From the NCBI GenBank assembly GCA_963771435.1, contig CAVYTF010000003.1, positions 229,275 to 293,274 of the forward strand: 64,000 bases of DNA. The letters are read 5' to 3'. Positions 9,701-15,555 of the stretch are shown here, piece by piece. The notes under the pieces were generated by a model that was not told the origin of the DNA, made no database searches, and was given only the letters and a program-made list of their open reading frames with translations. The stretch's first letter is position 1. Each line of letters starts with the position of its first letter. The position numbers and the translations under genes were made by a program. Source of the DNA: CAVYTF01 sp963771435 (GTDB lineage: Bacteria; Bacteroidota; Bacteroidia; Chitinophagales; Chitinophagaceae).

Positions 9701-10262
9701 AAAAGCTCTTGCCAGTCCCCGTGGCCTGAACCACGGCAATTGATCTGACACTTTGCATCATACTGCAGACCTTTTTATAAGTCTGTTTATTATGAGCAAA
9801 CAACTCAATGCGTGGCTCCTGCATTGCAGAGTCACTGAAATTTTTTATAAGGCCTTCTATATAACTCCAGTCATGCAACAGCAAATTGAACTGCTCCAGC
9901 TTTTCTGCTTTGGGTGATATTCCATTTACAGCAATAATAGCGAACTGTGAACAGCCATATTTTGCTGACAGGTTATCTTCAAAGTCTAATAAAGCTTGAC
10001 GGGCTTCTTCATAAGTTAACTCCTGCTTACGGATGATGAGCTTTACGATCAATAAAATGGAAGCAGGGCTTTTGGGATAGGACAATAATAAAGCGTTACT
10101 GTTCGCATCATTGGTGAATGAAACAGCCCATCCATTTCCTTTATACAACTCAGAAAGATAATTTAAAGCATTTTCAGAAGAAAGCTTAGTTAGTTCCTTT
10201 CTGGCTATATCGTTATCAAGGTTTATCAGATCACCAAATGCAAGGACAGGTAGTTTTGCCAT
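6795..10262 (-). CDS. Large SF2 helicase with nine helicase-associated (HA) repeats
   Basis: The 1155-residue protein starts MAKLPVLAFGD; an upstream ATG at 10304 would add an unlikely N-terminus. Residues 1-150 hold a region around SILLIVKLI and ARQALLDFEDNLSAKYG that resembles the N-terminal nuclease-like domain of Mrr/HsdR-type helicases, though clear catalytic residues are not obvious. The SF2 core follows: Walker A ATGTGKS (180-186), DEFH (252-255), TSATP (281-285) and motif VI QQIGRCLKAG. From about residue 565 to the end there are nine HA-type repeats of roughly 62-66 residues, with the pattern W...L..yk...GH......W...QR......L......L..iGfeW. Such proteins are found in defence and mobile loci. 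The gene is flanked on both sides by DUF6266-type 3' fragments. Target unknown. Confidence 0.85.
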   Translation of the reverse strand: MAKLPVLAFGDLINLDNDIARKELTKLSSENALNYLSELYKGNGWAVSFTNDANSNALLLSYPKSPASILLIVKLIIRKQELTYEEARQALLDFEDNLSAKYGCSQFAIIAVNGISPKAEKLEQFNLLLHDWSYIEGLIKNFSDSAMQEPRIELFAHNKQTYKKVCSMMQSVRSIAVVQATGTGKSFLIAKLLQDFTGEKRLVMAPSLYVIQQVKEHIRQEEGKVEYMTYARSMNLSQSEIASIDLKMIVLDEFHRCGAEEWGRGVQNILNAYPGAFKFGTSATPVRHMDNARDMSAELFNSNVAENLSLAQSIVRNILPMPRYVCALYTLDEEVANLKAKVDISRAAERAKKRMLLKLEAVAIDWDQSNGVPAVLRKYLRENMRKFIVFCRDEQHLLEMEPVISEWFIKATDGSEIKTYRIFDNEPKSAENLEAFKSADTKTAMHLLLSINMLNEGLHVNEVSGVVLLRPTESPNIFYQQIGRCLKAGLNYSPVIFDLVNNFRSIRTHDFLWDLEFAHSQYAAERKNENLEDRCPVFTVMDEVREITEIFGEIKFRLDDWETMFERLVAYKELFGNCNVSVTRDGYKPLWHWLHHQRNKVKKGLLEPERRDKLATLGVEWKLELLKGEQNENWEKNFQKLCEFKKKYGHCNANSNNKDFPTVLGFVKDQRYRHTIGTLEQYRIEKLSDIGFEFKRNYVEGRWQLNFDSLVAYKKEHGHLKVDYNSNVALCLWMNKQRREFRENKLDIVRQQKLNSIGFEWGEDRDEIFEKKFSKMLEFYQKHGHLKFPHTNTLYFFAITLRKLYRRKALPAEKIKRLEAIGFSLQFQENNAKVWVTRIEQLERFFELNGHGNVTKLNESEKGLCEWLKGQRKAYFKGRLSKEVIQRIEACGFEWNFKKNDLDKRWNSNYAALLVIYQQTGTVIFSPNESNIHLHRWCSSQRQKYKQHILTKQQIAQLNALGFKWEVFEEGWEEQFAALVAYKEKHGHCRIPQKIPETKTLATWCGNVRKAYKNATLAAGKKKRLEDIGFIWDVNDNIWYTNYEKLQKHIDRYTWEHLNSLNKVLREWINKQRIEYKKGGMPEEKTMLLNRLGIDWRPTENKWNTMYEAFLKYRETHGTGIVSYADKAYRSLWTWCLTQRHNYRENKILQINSNY

Positions 10263-10306
10263 CGTGCAATAAAAATAAATAATAATTGTCAGAATAGATG
10301 GCAAGA

Positions 10307-10402
10307 TTTTTTAAAAACACCGCCGAAACATGGCTTGGCTTTTTAAGCTGCGATGAAAAAGATGCAGCCGATAGTGTTTATACGGGGAGCGTGGATCTGT
10401 AA
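10307..10402 (+). pseudogene. Duplicate 3' end of the DUF6266-type gene (copy 3)
   Basis: Ninety-odd bases repeat the last part of 5153-5794 (AACACCGCCGAAACATGGCT through GGGGAGCGTGGATCTGTAA) with a handful of substitutions. It begins right behind the start side of the giant helicase gene. It has no start codon and is a fragment, the right boundary of the helicase-bearing interval. Confidence 0.85.
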
Positions 10403-10482
10403 GGATGCCCGGAAAGGTTTGTCAAGATCCTTTTGTTTTCACTTTGTCTGCAAGGCTTAAAAAACAGCGGAACAGGGTGGGG

Positions 10483-11004
10483 TCATATCCCACCACGAAC
10501 ACCAATCAGGCTCACTACCCCCGCTGATTTAGCATATTGGTCAGCAGTAGTATTAGCAAAAGGATCAGAGGCCGCAACAAATACGCCTGCAAGAAAAGCA
10601 AAATAAACCACCAGCCCGCGCAGCATGGATGCAAAAGGGTTTTCAGTCATATAAAAATGAGAATCTTTTTTGTCCACTACGGGTTCGGGAATTGCGGGTG
10701 CCCCCTTCTTAATGACCTTATCTATAATTAACCTGCTGCCGCATCCTCCCGCAAATGCTGAGATAATAGAAAGTAAAGCAATGTTGGTAGGGGTATAAGT
10801 GAGCACGCACATAAAAAATCCGCTCCATTGAAATTGATTTACAATGGTATGCCGGTACACGCCGGAATCAACCAATAGCCCAAGGCTGAACATGATGACC
10901 CAGCCTGCAATGCCAAGGCCGCCTAGTGCTATCATTGTAAAAAACTGGGAACGCGTAGGTTCAGATTCGCATGTTTGCTGGTAAACTGTGTTTTCTGTTT
11001 CCAT
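10483..11004 (-). CDS. Small polytopic membrane protein of unknown function
   Basis: A 173-residue protein (start METENTVYQQ; an ATG 42 bases upstream is possible). Three to four hydrophobic segments are visible: FTMIALGGLGIAGWVIMFSL, FFMCVLTYTPTNIALLSII, and LRGLVVYFAFLAGVFVAA, separated by a charged loop (KGAPAIPEPVVDKKDS). The C-terminal ADQYAKSAGVVSLIGVRGG may be periplasmic. No family is recognised. It stands alone, just right of the third DUF6266-type fragment, with a palindrome array upstream of its start. Confidence 0.55.
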   Translation of the reverse strand: METENTVYQQTCESEPTRSQFFTMIALGGLGIAGWVIMFSLGLLVDSGVYRHTIVNQFQWSGFFMCVLTYTPTNIALLSIISAFAGGCGSRLIIDKVIKKGAPAIPEPVVDKKDSHFYMTENPFASMLRGLVVYFAFLAGVFVAASDPFANTTADQYAKSAGVVSLIGVRGGI

Positions 11005-11177
11005 AGAATTGTTTTTTTTAAGTGATAAAAATTTAAAAGTGAACATGCTTTGGGACAGGAAATATCAGGTTTAAAAAAAAGGTGAAAGCGTGGTTGTTGT
11101 TTTTACCCGGTTAGCTTTTGTTACTTCCTGTCTTAAAAGCATAATGCAAAACTATAAACCCCCGGAAACCAAAAACA

Positions 11178-11262
11178 ACCGTATTTATACGGTATTTTTT
11201 ACCGTATTTATACGGTACCCGTTACCGTATTTTTACGGTATTCTTCACCGTATTTATACGGT
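11178..11262. repeat. Four 16-bp palindromes ACCGTATTTWTACGGT with a 23-bp period
   Basis: Copies start at 11178, 11201, 11224 and 11247, exactly 23 bases apart. Three read ACCGTATTTATACGGT and one has TTT in place of the central TTA. Spacers are 7 bases (for example ATTTTTT). The same palindrome with the same 23-base step occurs at 53274 and 53297. The surrounding gap (11005-11426) contains no credible gene; just before the SRPBCC gene end there is an imperfect hairpin at about 11378-11415. Confidence 0.9.
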
Positions 11263-11426
11263 AAACAGTGCTGCAAAAAATGACGGGTGCAGGTTAAATG
11301 TTTGTGTTGAAGGTTGATATTGATGAAAAAAACAGGGCGGAGGGTGGTTATGTGGGGAGAGTTAGCTTATAAGAAACAGGCAGGGGAGTACCTCATTTGC
11401 ACTCCACCATGCCTGTATTTTATCTT

Positions 11427-11879
11427 TTATCTTGCAGCCTGTGGGGTTGTGGGGCAGCCTACACCTTCAGTAAAGAATTTATATAAACTCTGTTTTATAT
11501 AAAAATCCCATCCTTTTTTGCAATTGTCGTAACATTCCACTTCGGGCGTTAACCCGATATGGGTAGCGCTGATCTCTGTTTCGTTACCTTTTGATGAAAC
11601 TTCAAAGTCCATAACTGTACCGTTCCATTCTGTTTTGTCCTTTAGCCAGGGGAGGTGGCAATCAGTAACCAGCCACTCTACTTTTTTACCGGGCTCCAGT
11701 TCTGTGACCTCAAAAGTTACAGATGTATCCCCAAAATGAACCGTAAAAACATCGCCACGGTTTGCAGCGCTTCCGTCAAGGTCTTTTGCCCACCATGCAG
11801 CAACATCGCTTATCTTTTTTGTTGCTTCTTCGGGTGAAATAGCTGCCGTTATAACGGCATTGTAGTCTTGCTTTTCCAT
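11427..11879 (-). CDS. SRPBCC (AHSA1-like) domain protein
   Basis: A 150-residue single-domain protein. It begins with the pattern typical of START-like SRPBCC proteins (YNAVITAAISPEEATKKISDVAAWWA) and continues with GDVFTVHFGDTSVTFEVTELEPGKKVEWLVTDC, ending in the long helix of the fold. These proteins have a deep hydrophobic ligand pocket; the ligand is unknown. It is the last gene of a three-gene operon with an ArsR regulator and another SRPBCC protein, 20 bases after the regulator's stop. ArsR-SRPBCC pairs are widespread in Bacteroidota. Confidence 0.75.
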   Translation of the reverse strand: MEKQDYNAVITAAISPEEATKKISDVAAWWAKDLDGSAANRGDVFTVHFGDTSVTFEVTELEPGKKVEWLVTDCHLPWLKDKTEWNGTVMDFEVSSKGNETEISATHIGLTPEVECYDNCKKGWDFYIKQSLYKFFTEGVGCPTTPQAAR

Positions 11880-11899
11880 TGTGTTTAATTTTTAATTTA

Positions 11900-12217
11900 T
11901 TATAATTTGTTGTTTAAAAGCGCCTCTAAGTTTTTGAGTTTTGATGCCCAGAAATTGTCAAAATAGTCTATCCATTCCTGCAGCTTATTAAAGCCCTCCT
12001 GTTTCAGCATGCAGTGCCTTTCCCTGCCGATATCGTGTATGGAAATAAAGCCTGCGCCATACAGTATTTTTATATGTTTGGAGACGGCAGGGCGGCTCAT
12101 ATCAAAGTTTTCTGCAAGGCTGTTGATGGTCAGGCTTTCTTTAGACAGTAGTTGCAATATTTGCCTCCTGCTTTTATCCGCGACCACCTGGAATGCATCA
12201 AGCGTTTGTTGTGCCAT
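11900..12217 (-). CDS. ArsR-family winged-helix repressor
   Basis: A 105-residue HTH protein (MAQQTLDAFQVVADKSRRQILQ...). The helix-turn-helix is at about residues 28-55 (TINSLAENFDMSRPAVSKHI), followed by the beta-wing with GRERHCML. The start at 12217 overlaps the end of the upstream SRPBCC gene by 20 bases; a longer frame to 12274 is possible but less likely. No metal-binding CxC motif is seen, so it is of the SRPBCC-linked type rather than a metal sensor. The operon promoter carries two GTAAC...GTTAC palindromes, which are probably its own operators. Confidence 0.85.
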   Translation of the reverse strand: MAQQTLDAFQVVADKSRRQILQLLSKESLTINSLAENFDMSRPAVSKHIKILYGAGFISIHDIGRERHCMLKQEGFNKLQEWIDYFDNFWASKLKNLEALLNNKL

Positions 12218-12647
12218 GTTGTGCAGCATTGATAAGTGAATCAATTTTTTTAATGTTAGAGAGCCATCCGGCATTCATAGGAGGGTAGATCTTAAAGTTT
12301 GCTTCTTTAAAGCCGCTATGCACCAGCAGCAGTTCTGTGCCTCCATCTTTGGGTTGCAGAGTCCATACAACCAAAGAATCAAGCGTTATATTGCCATCTC
12401 CGGGGCCTCCCTTCCATGAGTACACAAGCTTTTTAAATGGGACAATTTCCAGCACTTTGCAAAAAACCACGCCATCAAAATCAATACTTGGCATTGGTTT
12501 CGTGTTAAACTGAAAGGCGTGCCCCACAATAGGCAGGAAATCATTTTTCATTAACCATAGCTCCATTAGTTCGGCCTTGGTCAGGTAATCCCAAACCACC
12601 TCTGGTGGATGAGGAAAGAAATAGTTGTGTTGAATAGTTGTAGACAT
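12198..12647 (-). CDS. SRPBCC (AHSA1-like) domain protein, first gene of the ArsR operon
   Basis: A 149-residue SRPBCC protein: HPPEVVWDYLTKAELMELWLMKNDFLPIVGHAF is the classic N-terminus of the activator-of-Hsp90-like family, followed by VVFCKVLEIVPFKKLVYSWKGG and LVVWTLQPKDGGTELLLVHSGF. Ligand unknown. It begins the operon SRPBCC - arsR - SRPBCC, its 3' end overlapping arsR. Expression is most likely controlled by the ArsR protein through the paired operators just upstream. Confidence 0.8.
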   Translation of the reverse strand: MSTTIQHNYFFPHPPEVVWDYLTKAELMELWLMKNDFLPIVGHAFQFNTKPMPSIDFDGVVFCKVLEIVPFKKLVYSWKGGPGDGNITLDSLVVWTLQPKDGGTELLLVHSGFKEANFKIYPPMNAGWLSNIKKIDSLINAAQHGTTNA

Positions 12648-12652
12648 AATAT

Positions 12653-12701
12653 GTAACTTTTTAGTTACGCAAATATATAGGTAACTTTTAAGTTACACAA
12701 A
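12653..12701 (-). promoter_or_regulatory. Promoter with two ArsR-type operators
   Basis: Read on the minus strand, a TTTG element (12698-12701) and TATATTTG (12670-12677) are separated by 20 bases, fitting the Bacteroidota -33/-7 consensus. Two palindromes overlap it: GTAACTTTTAAGTTAC (12681-12696), filling the spacer, and GTAACTTTTTAGTTAC (12653-12668), covering the expected transcription start. Their centres are 28 bases apart. Binding at both would block polymerase, so autorepression by the ArsR protein of this operon is strongly suggested. Confidence 0.75.
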
Positions 12702-12908
12702 TATTATTAAATATATTTTTTTTATTAAGGCTTATTGGTTGAAAGCCATTGAAGCAAAACAGGGATTTGAAGAAACCTATATTTTATTTACTTTCTGAGC
12801 TCAATAACTTTTCTTCATCTTTTAAAGCCATGTATAGTAGAGACGGTAAATAAATCATAATTATCTTGTACATCAAACTCATTCAAATCTCTTTTATAAC
12901 TTTGACCT

Positions 12909-14345
12909 ATGAAATTGATACTATCGGTCTTCTTCTTGCTGGTTATTAGTTCTGCAAGGTCACAAGGTTTTGTTGTAAAAGACATCAAGTCCTTTGGGGC
13001 TAAGGGTGACGGCGTAACAAACGACCAGGATGCTTTTGAAAGCGCGGCAGCTTATTTTAACCAAAACGGGGGGAATGGGGAACTGATCATTTCACCTGGA
13101 ACTTATATTGTAGGCAGGCAAACTTTTACAGGCGGTAAAAATAATAAGTCTGCTTACACCGGCGAAAATGTTATGCGGTTTGCACATATTACAAATTTTA
13201 CAGTGACCGGCCAAACCGGGAGCCTGCTGCAATATGCATCCGGCCTGCATTTCGGGGCATTTGCTCCCACAGGCGAAGCTTATAAGCATGGAAGTAATTA
13301 TTTTGTGAACGCGGCTTACAAAGGCGAAATAGGAGATTGTATTTTAATAGATACTTGTTCTGCTGTAAACGTGATCGGCGTTAATATGGATGGCAACAGT
13401 GATAAATTAGTTGTAGGCGGGGTTTATGGGGATGTGGGGATACAATTGTCCCATACAGGGATATATATCCGTAACAGCAATAACATAACCATCAATAATG
13501 TCAATATTAAACGATTTGGGCTTGATGGGATCACTGTAGCAAATACGCTGAGTAATGTTGCTCAAAACATAAATATAATAAATACGGTGTGTGATTATAA
13601 TGGCAGGCAGGGGCTATCCTGGGTGGGAGGGAACGGGCTTGATGTTAAGAATTGCAAGTTTATCCATACGGGCAGAGGGAGATTCTCTTCTCCGCCTGCG
13701 GCCGGAGTGGATATAGAAGCGGAGTTTGTAGGCATTAAGAACGGCACATTTGAGAATTGCGAATTTACTGATAATGACGGTTGCGGATTAGTTTCAAATA
13801 CAGGGAACAGCAGCGATTGCTCCTTTACAGGCTGTACTTTTTGGGGAACCACAAACTGGTCTGTTTGGGTGACCAAACCGCGCTTCACGTTTAATAACTG
13901 CAATATATATGGATCGGTTACGCAGGGTTACAGCGCTGACAATGCAAGCGATGCTACAAGCTTTAATAACTGTAATTTCGAGGATAAACTATATAACGGG
14001 CAGCCCACTTATGGAAAGTATCTTGTTGAAAGCAATAATGTAAAAAGAATGAGCTTTACGGGATGCAATTTTACCAGCAATACAAAAAAAGTTTGCTGGT
14101 TCTCATGTCCTGCTGCTTATTCAGCACAGGAAAAATATCAATTGAATAATTGCAATTTTGTTATTAACAATGATAACCTTCCCCCAAATGATTTTGTTGG
14201 CATACTAACGGGGGCAGTAGCAACAAACTGCACATTCAATTTCACAAGTGCAGATGCCAAAACCAAACGATATAATTTTGGAAGTATAAACCCTTTAACA
14301 AGTCCAGCATTTTCGGGCAATACGGTCCTCTACCAGGGAAGGTAG
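12909..14345 (+). CDS. Secreted right-handed beta-helix protein (pectate-lyase-3 / GH28-like)
   Basis: A 478-residue protein with a signal peptide (MKLILSVFFLLVISSARSQG). The mature N-terminus, DIKSFGAKGDGVTNDQDAFESAAAY, is the standard entry of the pectate-lyase-3/polygalacturonase beta-helix, and repeated N-rich coils follow (NITINNVNIKRFG, FNNCNIYG, FNNCNFEDK, FTGCNFTS). Substrate and catalytic residues cannot be assigned. A Bacteroidota -7 element TAACTTTG (12897-12904) lies only four bases before the ATG, so the transcript may be nearly leaderless or start elsewhere. A repeat around TTTTCTTCATCTTTTAAA occurs on both sides (about 12801 and 14363), suggesting insertion of this gene into older sequence. 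Confidence 0.75.
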   Translation: MKLILSVFFLLVISSARSQGFVVKDIKSFGAKGDGVTNDQDAFESAAAYFNQNGGNGELIISPGTYIVGRQTFTGGKNNKSAYTGENVMRFAHITNFTVTGQTGSLLQYASGLHFGAFAPTGEAYKHGSNYFVNAAYKGEIGDCILIDTCSAVNVIGVNMDGNSDKLVVGGVYGDVGIQLSHTGIYIRNSNNITINNVNIKRFGLDGITVANTLSNVAQNINIINTVCDYNGRQGLSWVGGNGLDVKNCKFIHTGRGRFSSPPAAGVDIEAEFVGIKNGTFENCEFTDNDGCGLVSNTGNSSDCSFTGCTFWGTTNWSVWVTKPRFTFNNCNIYGSVTQGYSADNASDATSFNNCNFEDKLYNGQPTYGKYLVESNNVKRMSFTGCNFTSNTKKVCWFSCPAAYSAQEKYQLNNCNFVINNDNLPPNDFVGILTGAVATNCTFNFTSADAKTKRYNFGSINPLTSPAFSGNTVLYQGR

Positions 14346-15054
14346 AATAGGTTAATATTAACGCAATAGCTTTTCTTCATCTTTTAAAACCACACCGGAT
14401 AACAAACCTGATGTAAACGCTGTTGCTGCAAGTGTTTATTTAAGATTATACCCATTACCGTCCCCAAAGTCTTGCAATATATTTTCCAGCGGTTCATTCT
14501 ACGAGCTGGACAGTATCATAAATCCCCCTTTATCGGCGGCACGAAAAGGCAACAGATTAAAATAAAGAGTGTTATTCCTTTCTCCAGGAATCTATATGGT
14601 TCAATAAAGAATTTCTCAACATCAATTAATTCAAGTTGTTAGTTATACTGTTGTTTTATTAAAGGTAAAGCTATTATAAACATCCATATTTCAATAAAAA
14701 ACCCTCAAATATTAATCCATGCATTTTTCTCAAAAACAAGTATTGAATCAAAAAAAAGTACCAAAAGCAACTAATGCAGTAAGGCCTATGCGCTTATAAA
14801 TTCAATAAATATTTTGTCACCAATCAGCTTTCAAACTAACTTGCCATTAATCTTATATTATCATCGTTCCCAACTACTATTTCCCCCACCCTTATAGGAA
14901 CCTTATAGAGACATTATATAGACCTTATAGAGATGTTACTCCCACTCAATGCCCACCTAAAGCCCACATTACTCCCACTCTAAGCCCACTCAAAGCCATT
15001 TCAGCCCTATTACAAGCATCATAAACCTACTCCTCAATTCCCTACCTTTACCCC
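14346..15054. repeat. Gap with ~200-bp dispersed repeat (ACCTTATAGAG element), copy 1
   Basis: No intact gene is seen. At about 14378-14564 there is an open frame without a start codon (NKPDVNAVAASVYLRLYPLPS and onward, ending NRLK) that may be a gene remnant. From about 14785 to 15010 a repeat shared with 25455-25665 begins near ATTTTGTC-CCAATCAGCTTTCAAACTAA, passes CCCAACTACTATTTCCCC, several CCTTATAGAG motifs 10-12 bases apart, and GTTACTCCCACTCAATGCCC, and ends near GCCCACTCAAAGCCATT. It lies immediately before the NUDIX gene, as the second copy lies before the gene at 25729. Confidence 0.75.
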
Positions 15055-15531
15055 ATGCTCCCCGAACCCCTCCCCATAAAGGTTACCATCCGTGTCTACG
15101 GCATTCTAATGGATAGCGCCAAAAGAGTGCTGCTAAGCGATGAGTTTATCCGAGGAGAATACTTTACCAAGTTCCCAGGTGGAGGATTAGAGTTTGGTGA
15201 GGGCACAAGAGATTGCTTAAAACGGGAGTTCAAAGAGGAAACAGGTTTAAATGCAAAAGTTGGCGCGCATATCTACACAACTGATTACTACCAACGTTCT
15301 GCCTTCAATAAGCAAGACCAGATAATGTCCATTTATTATTTTGTAGAACCACTGGAACCTCCTACTTTCATCCCTAAAACCAAGCCCTTTGACTTCGAGC
15401 CTCAACAGGTTGCCGATCCCAAAGGCCAAAGCGAGGTCTTCCGTTGGGTAGACTGGAATGACCTTAGTGAAGAAAGTGTTTCGCTGCCCATTGATAAGAT
15501 AGTTGTAAAGCTTCTGAAAGAGCTATATTAA
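15055..15531 (+). CDS. NUDIX hydrolase
   Basis: A 158-residue protein with a complete Nudix box at residues 43-65: G-x5-E-x7-R-E-x-x-E-E-x-G, seen as GGLEFGEG...CLKREFKEETGL. Nudix enzymes hydrolyse nucleoside diphosphates linked to another moiety; the substrate cannot be told, although the extended C-terminal half (EPPTFIPKTKPFDFEPQQVADPKGQ) is typical of Bacteroidota homologues annotated only as NUDIX hydrolases. It ends 24 bases before the GH31-like gene and could be cotranscribed with it. Confidence 0.85.
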   Translation: MLPEPLPIKVTIRVYGILMDSAKRVLLSDEFIRGEYFTKFPGGGLEFGEGTRDCLKREFKEETGLNAKVGAHIYTTDYYQRSAFNKQDQIMSIYYFVEPLEPPTFIPKTKPFDFEPQQVADPKGQSEVFRWVDWNDLSEESVSLPIDKIVVKLLKELY

Positions 15532-15555
15532 GTTACTGCCAATAACCATTGCTAT

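Noticed and set aside
11178..11262. CRISPR array
   Set aside because: Units are self-palindromic 16-mers with 7-base spacers; too short for CRISPR spacers, and no cas genes are in the window.
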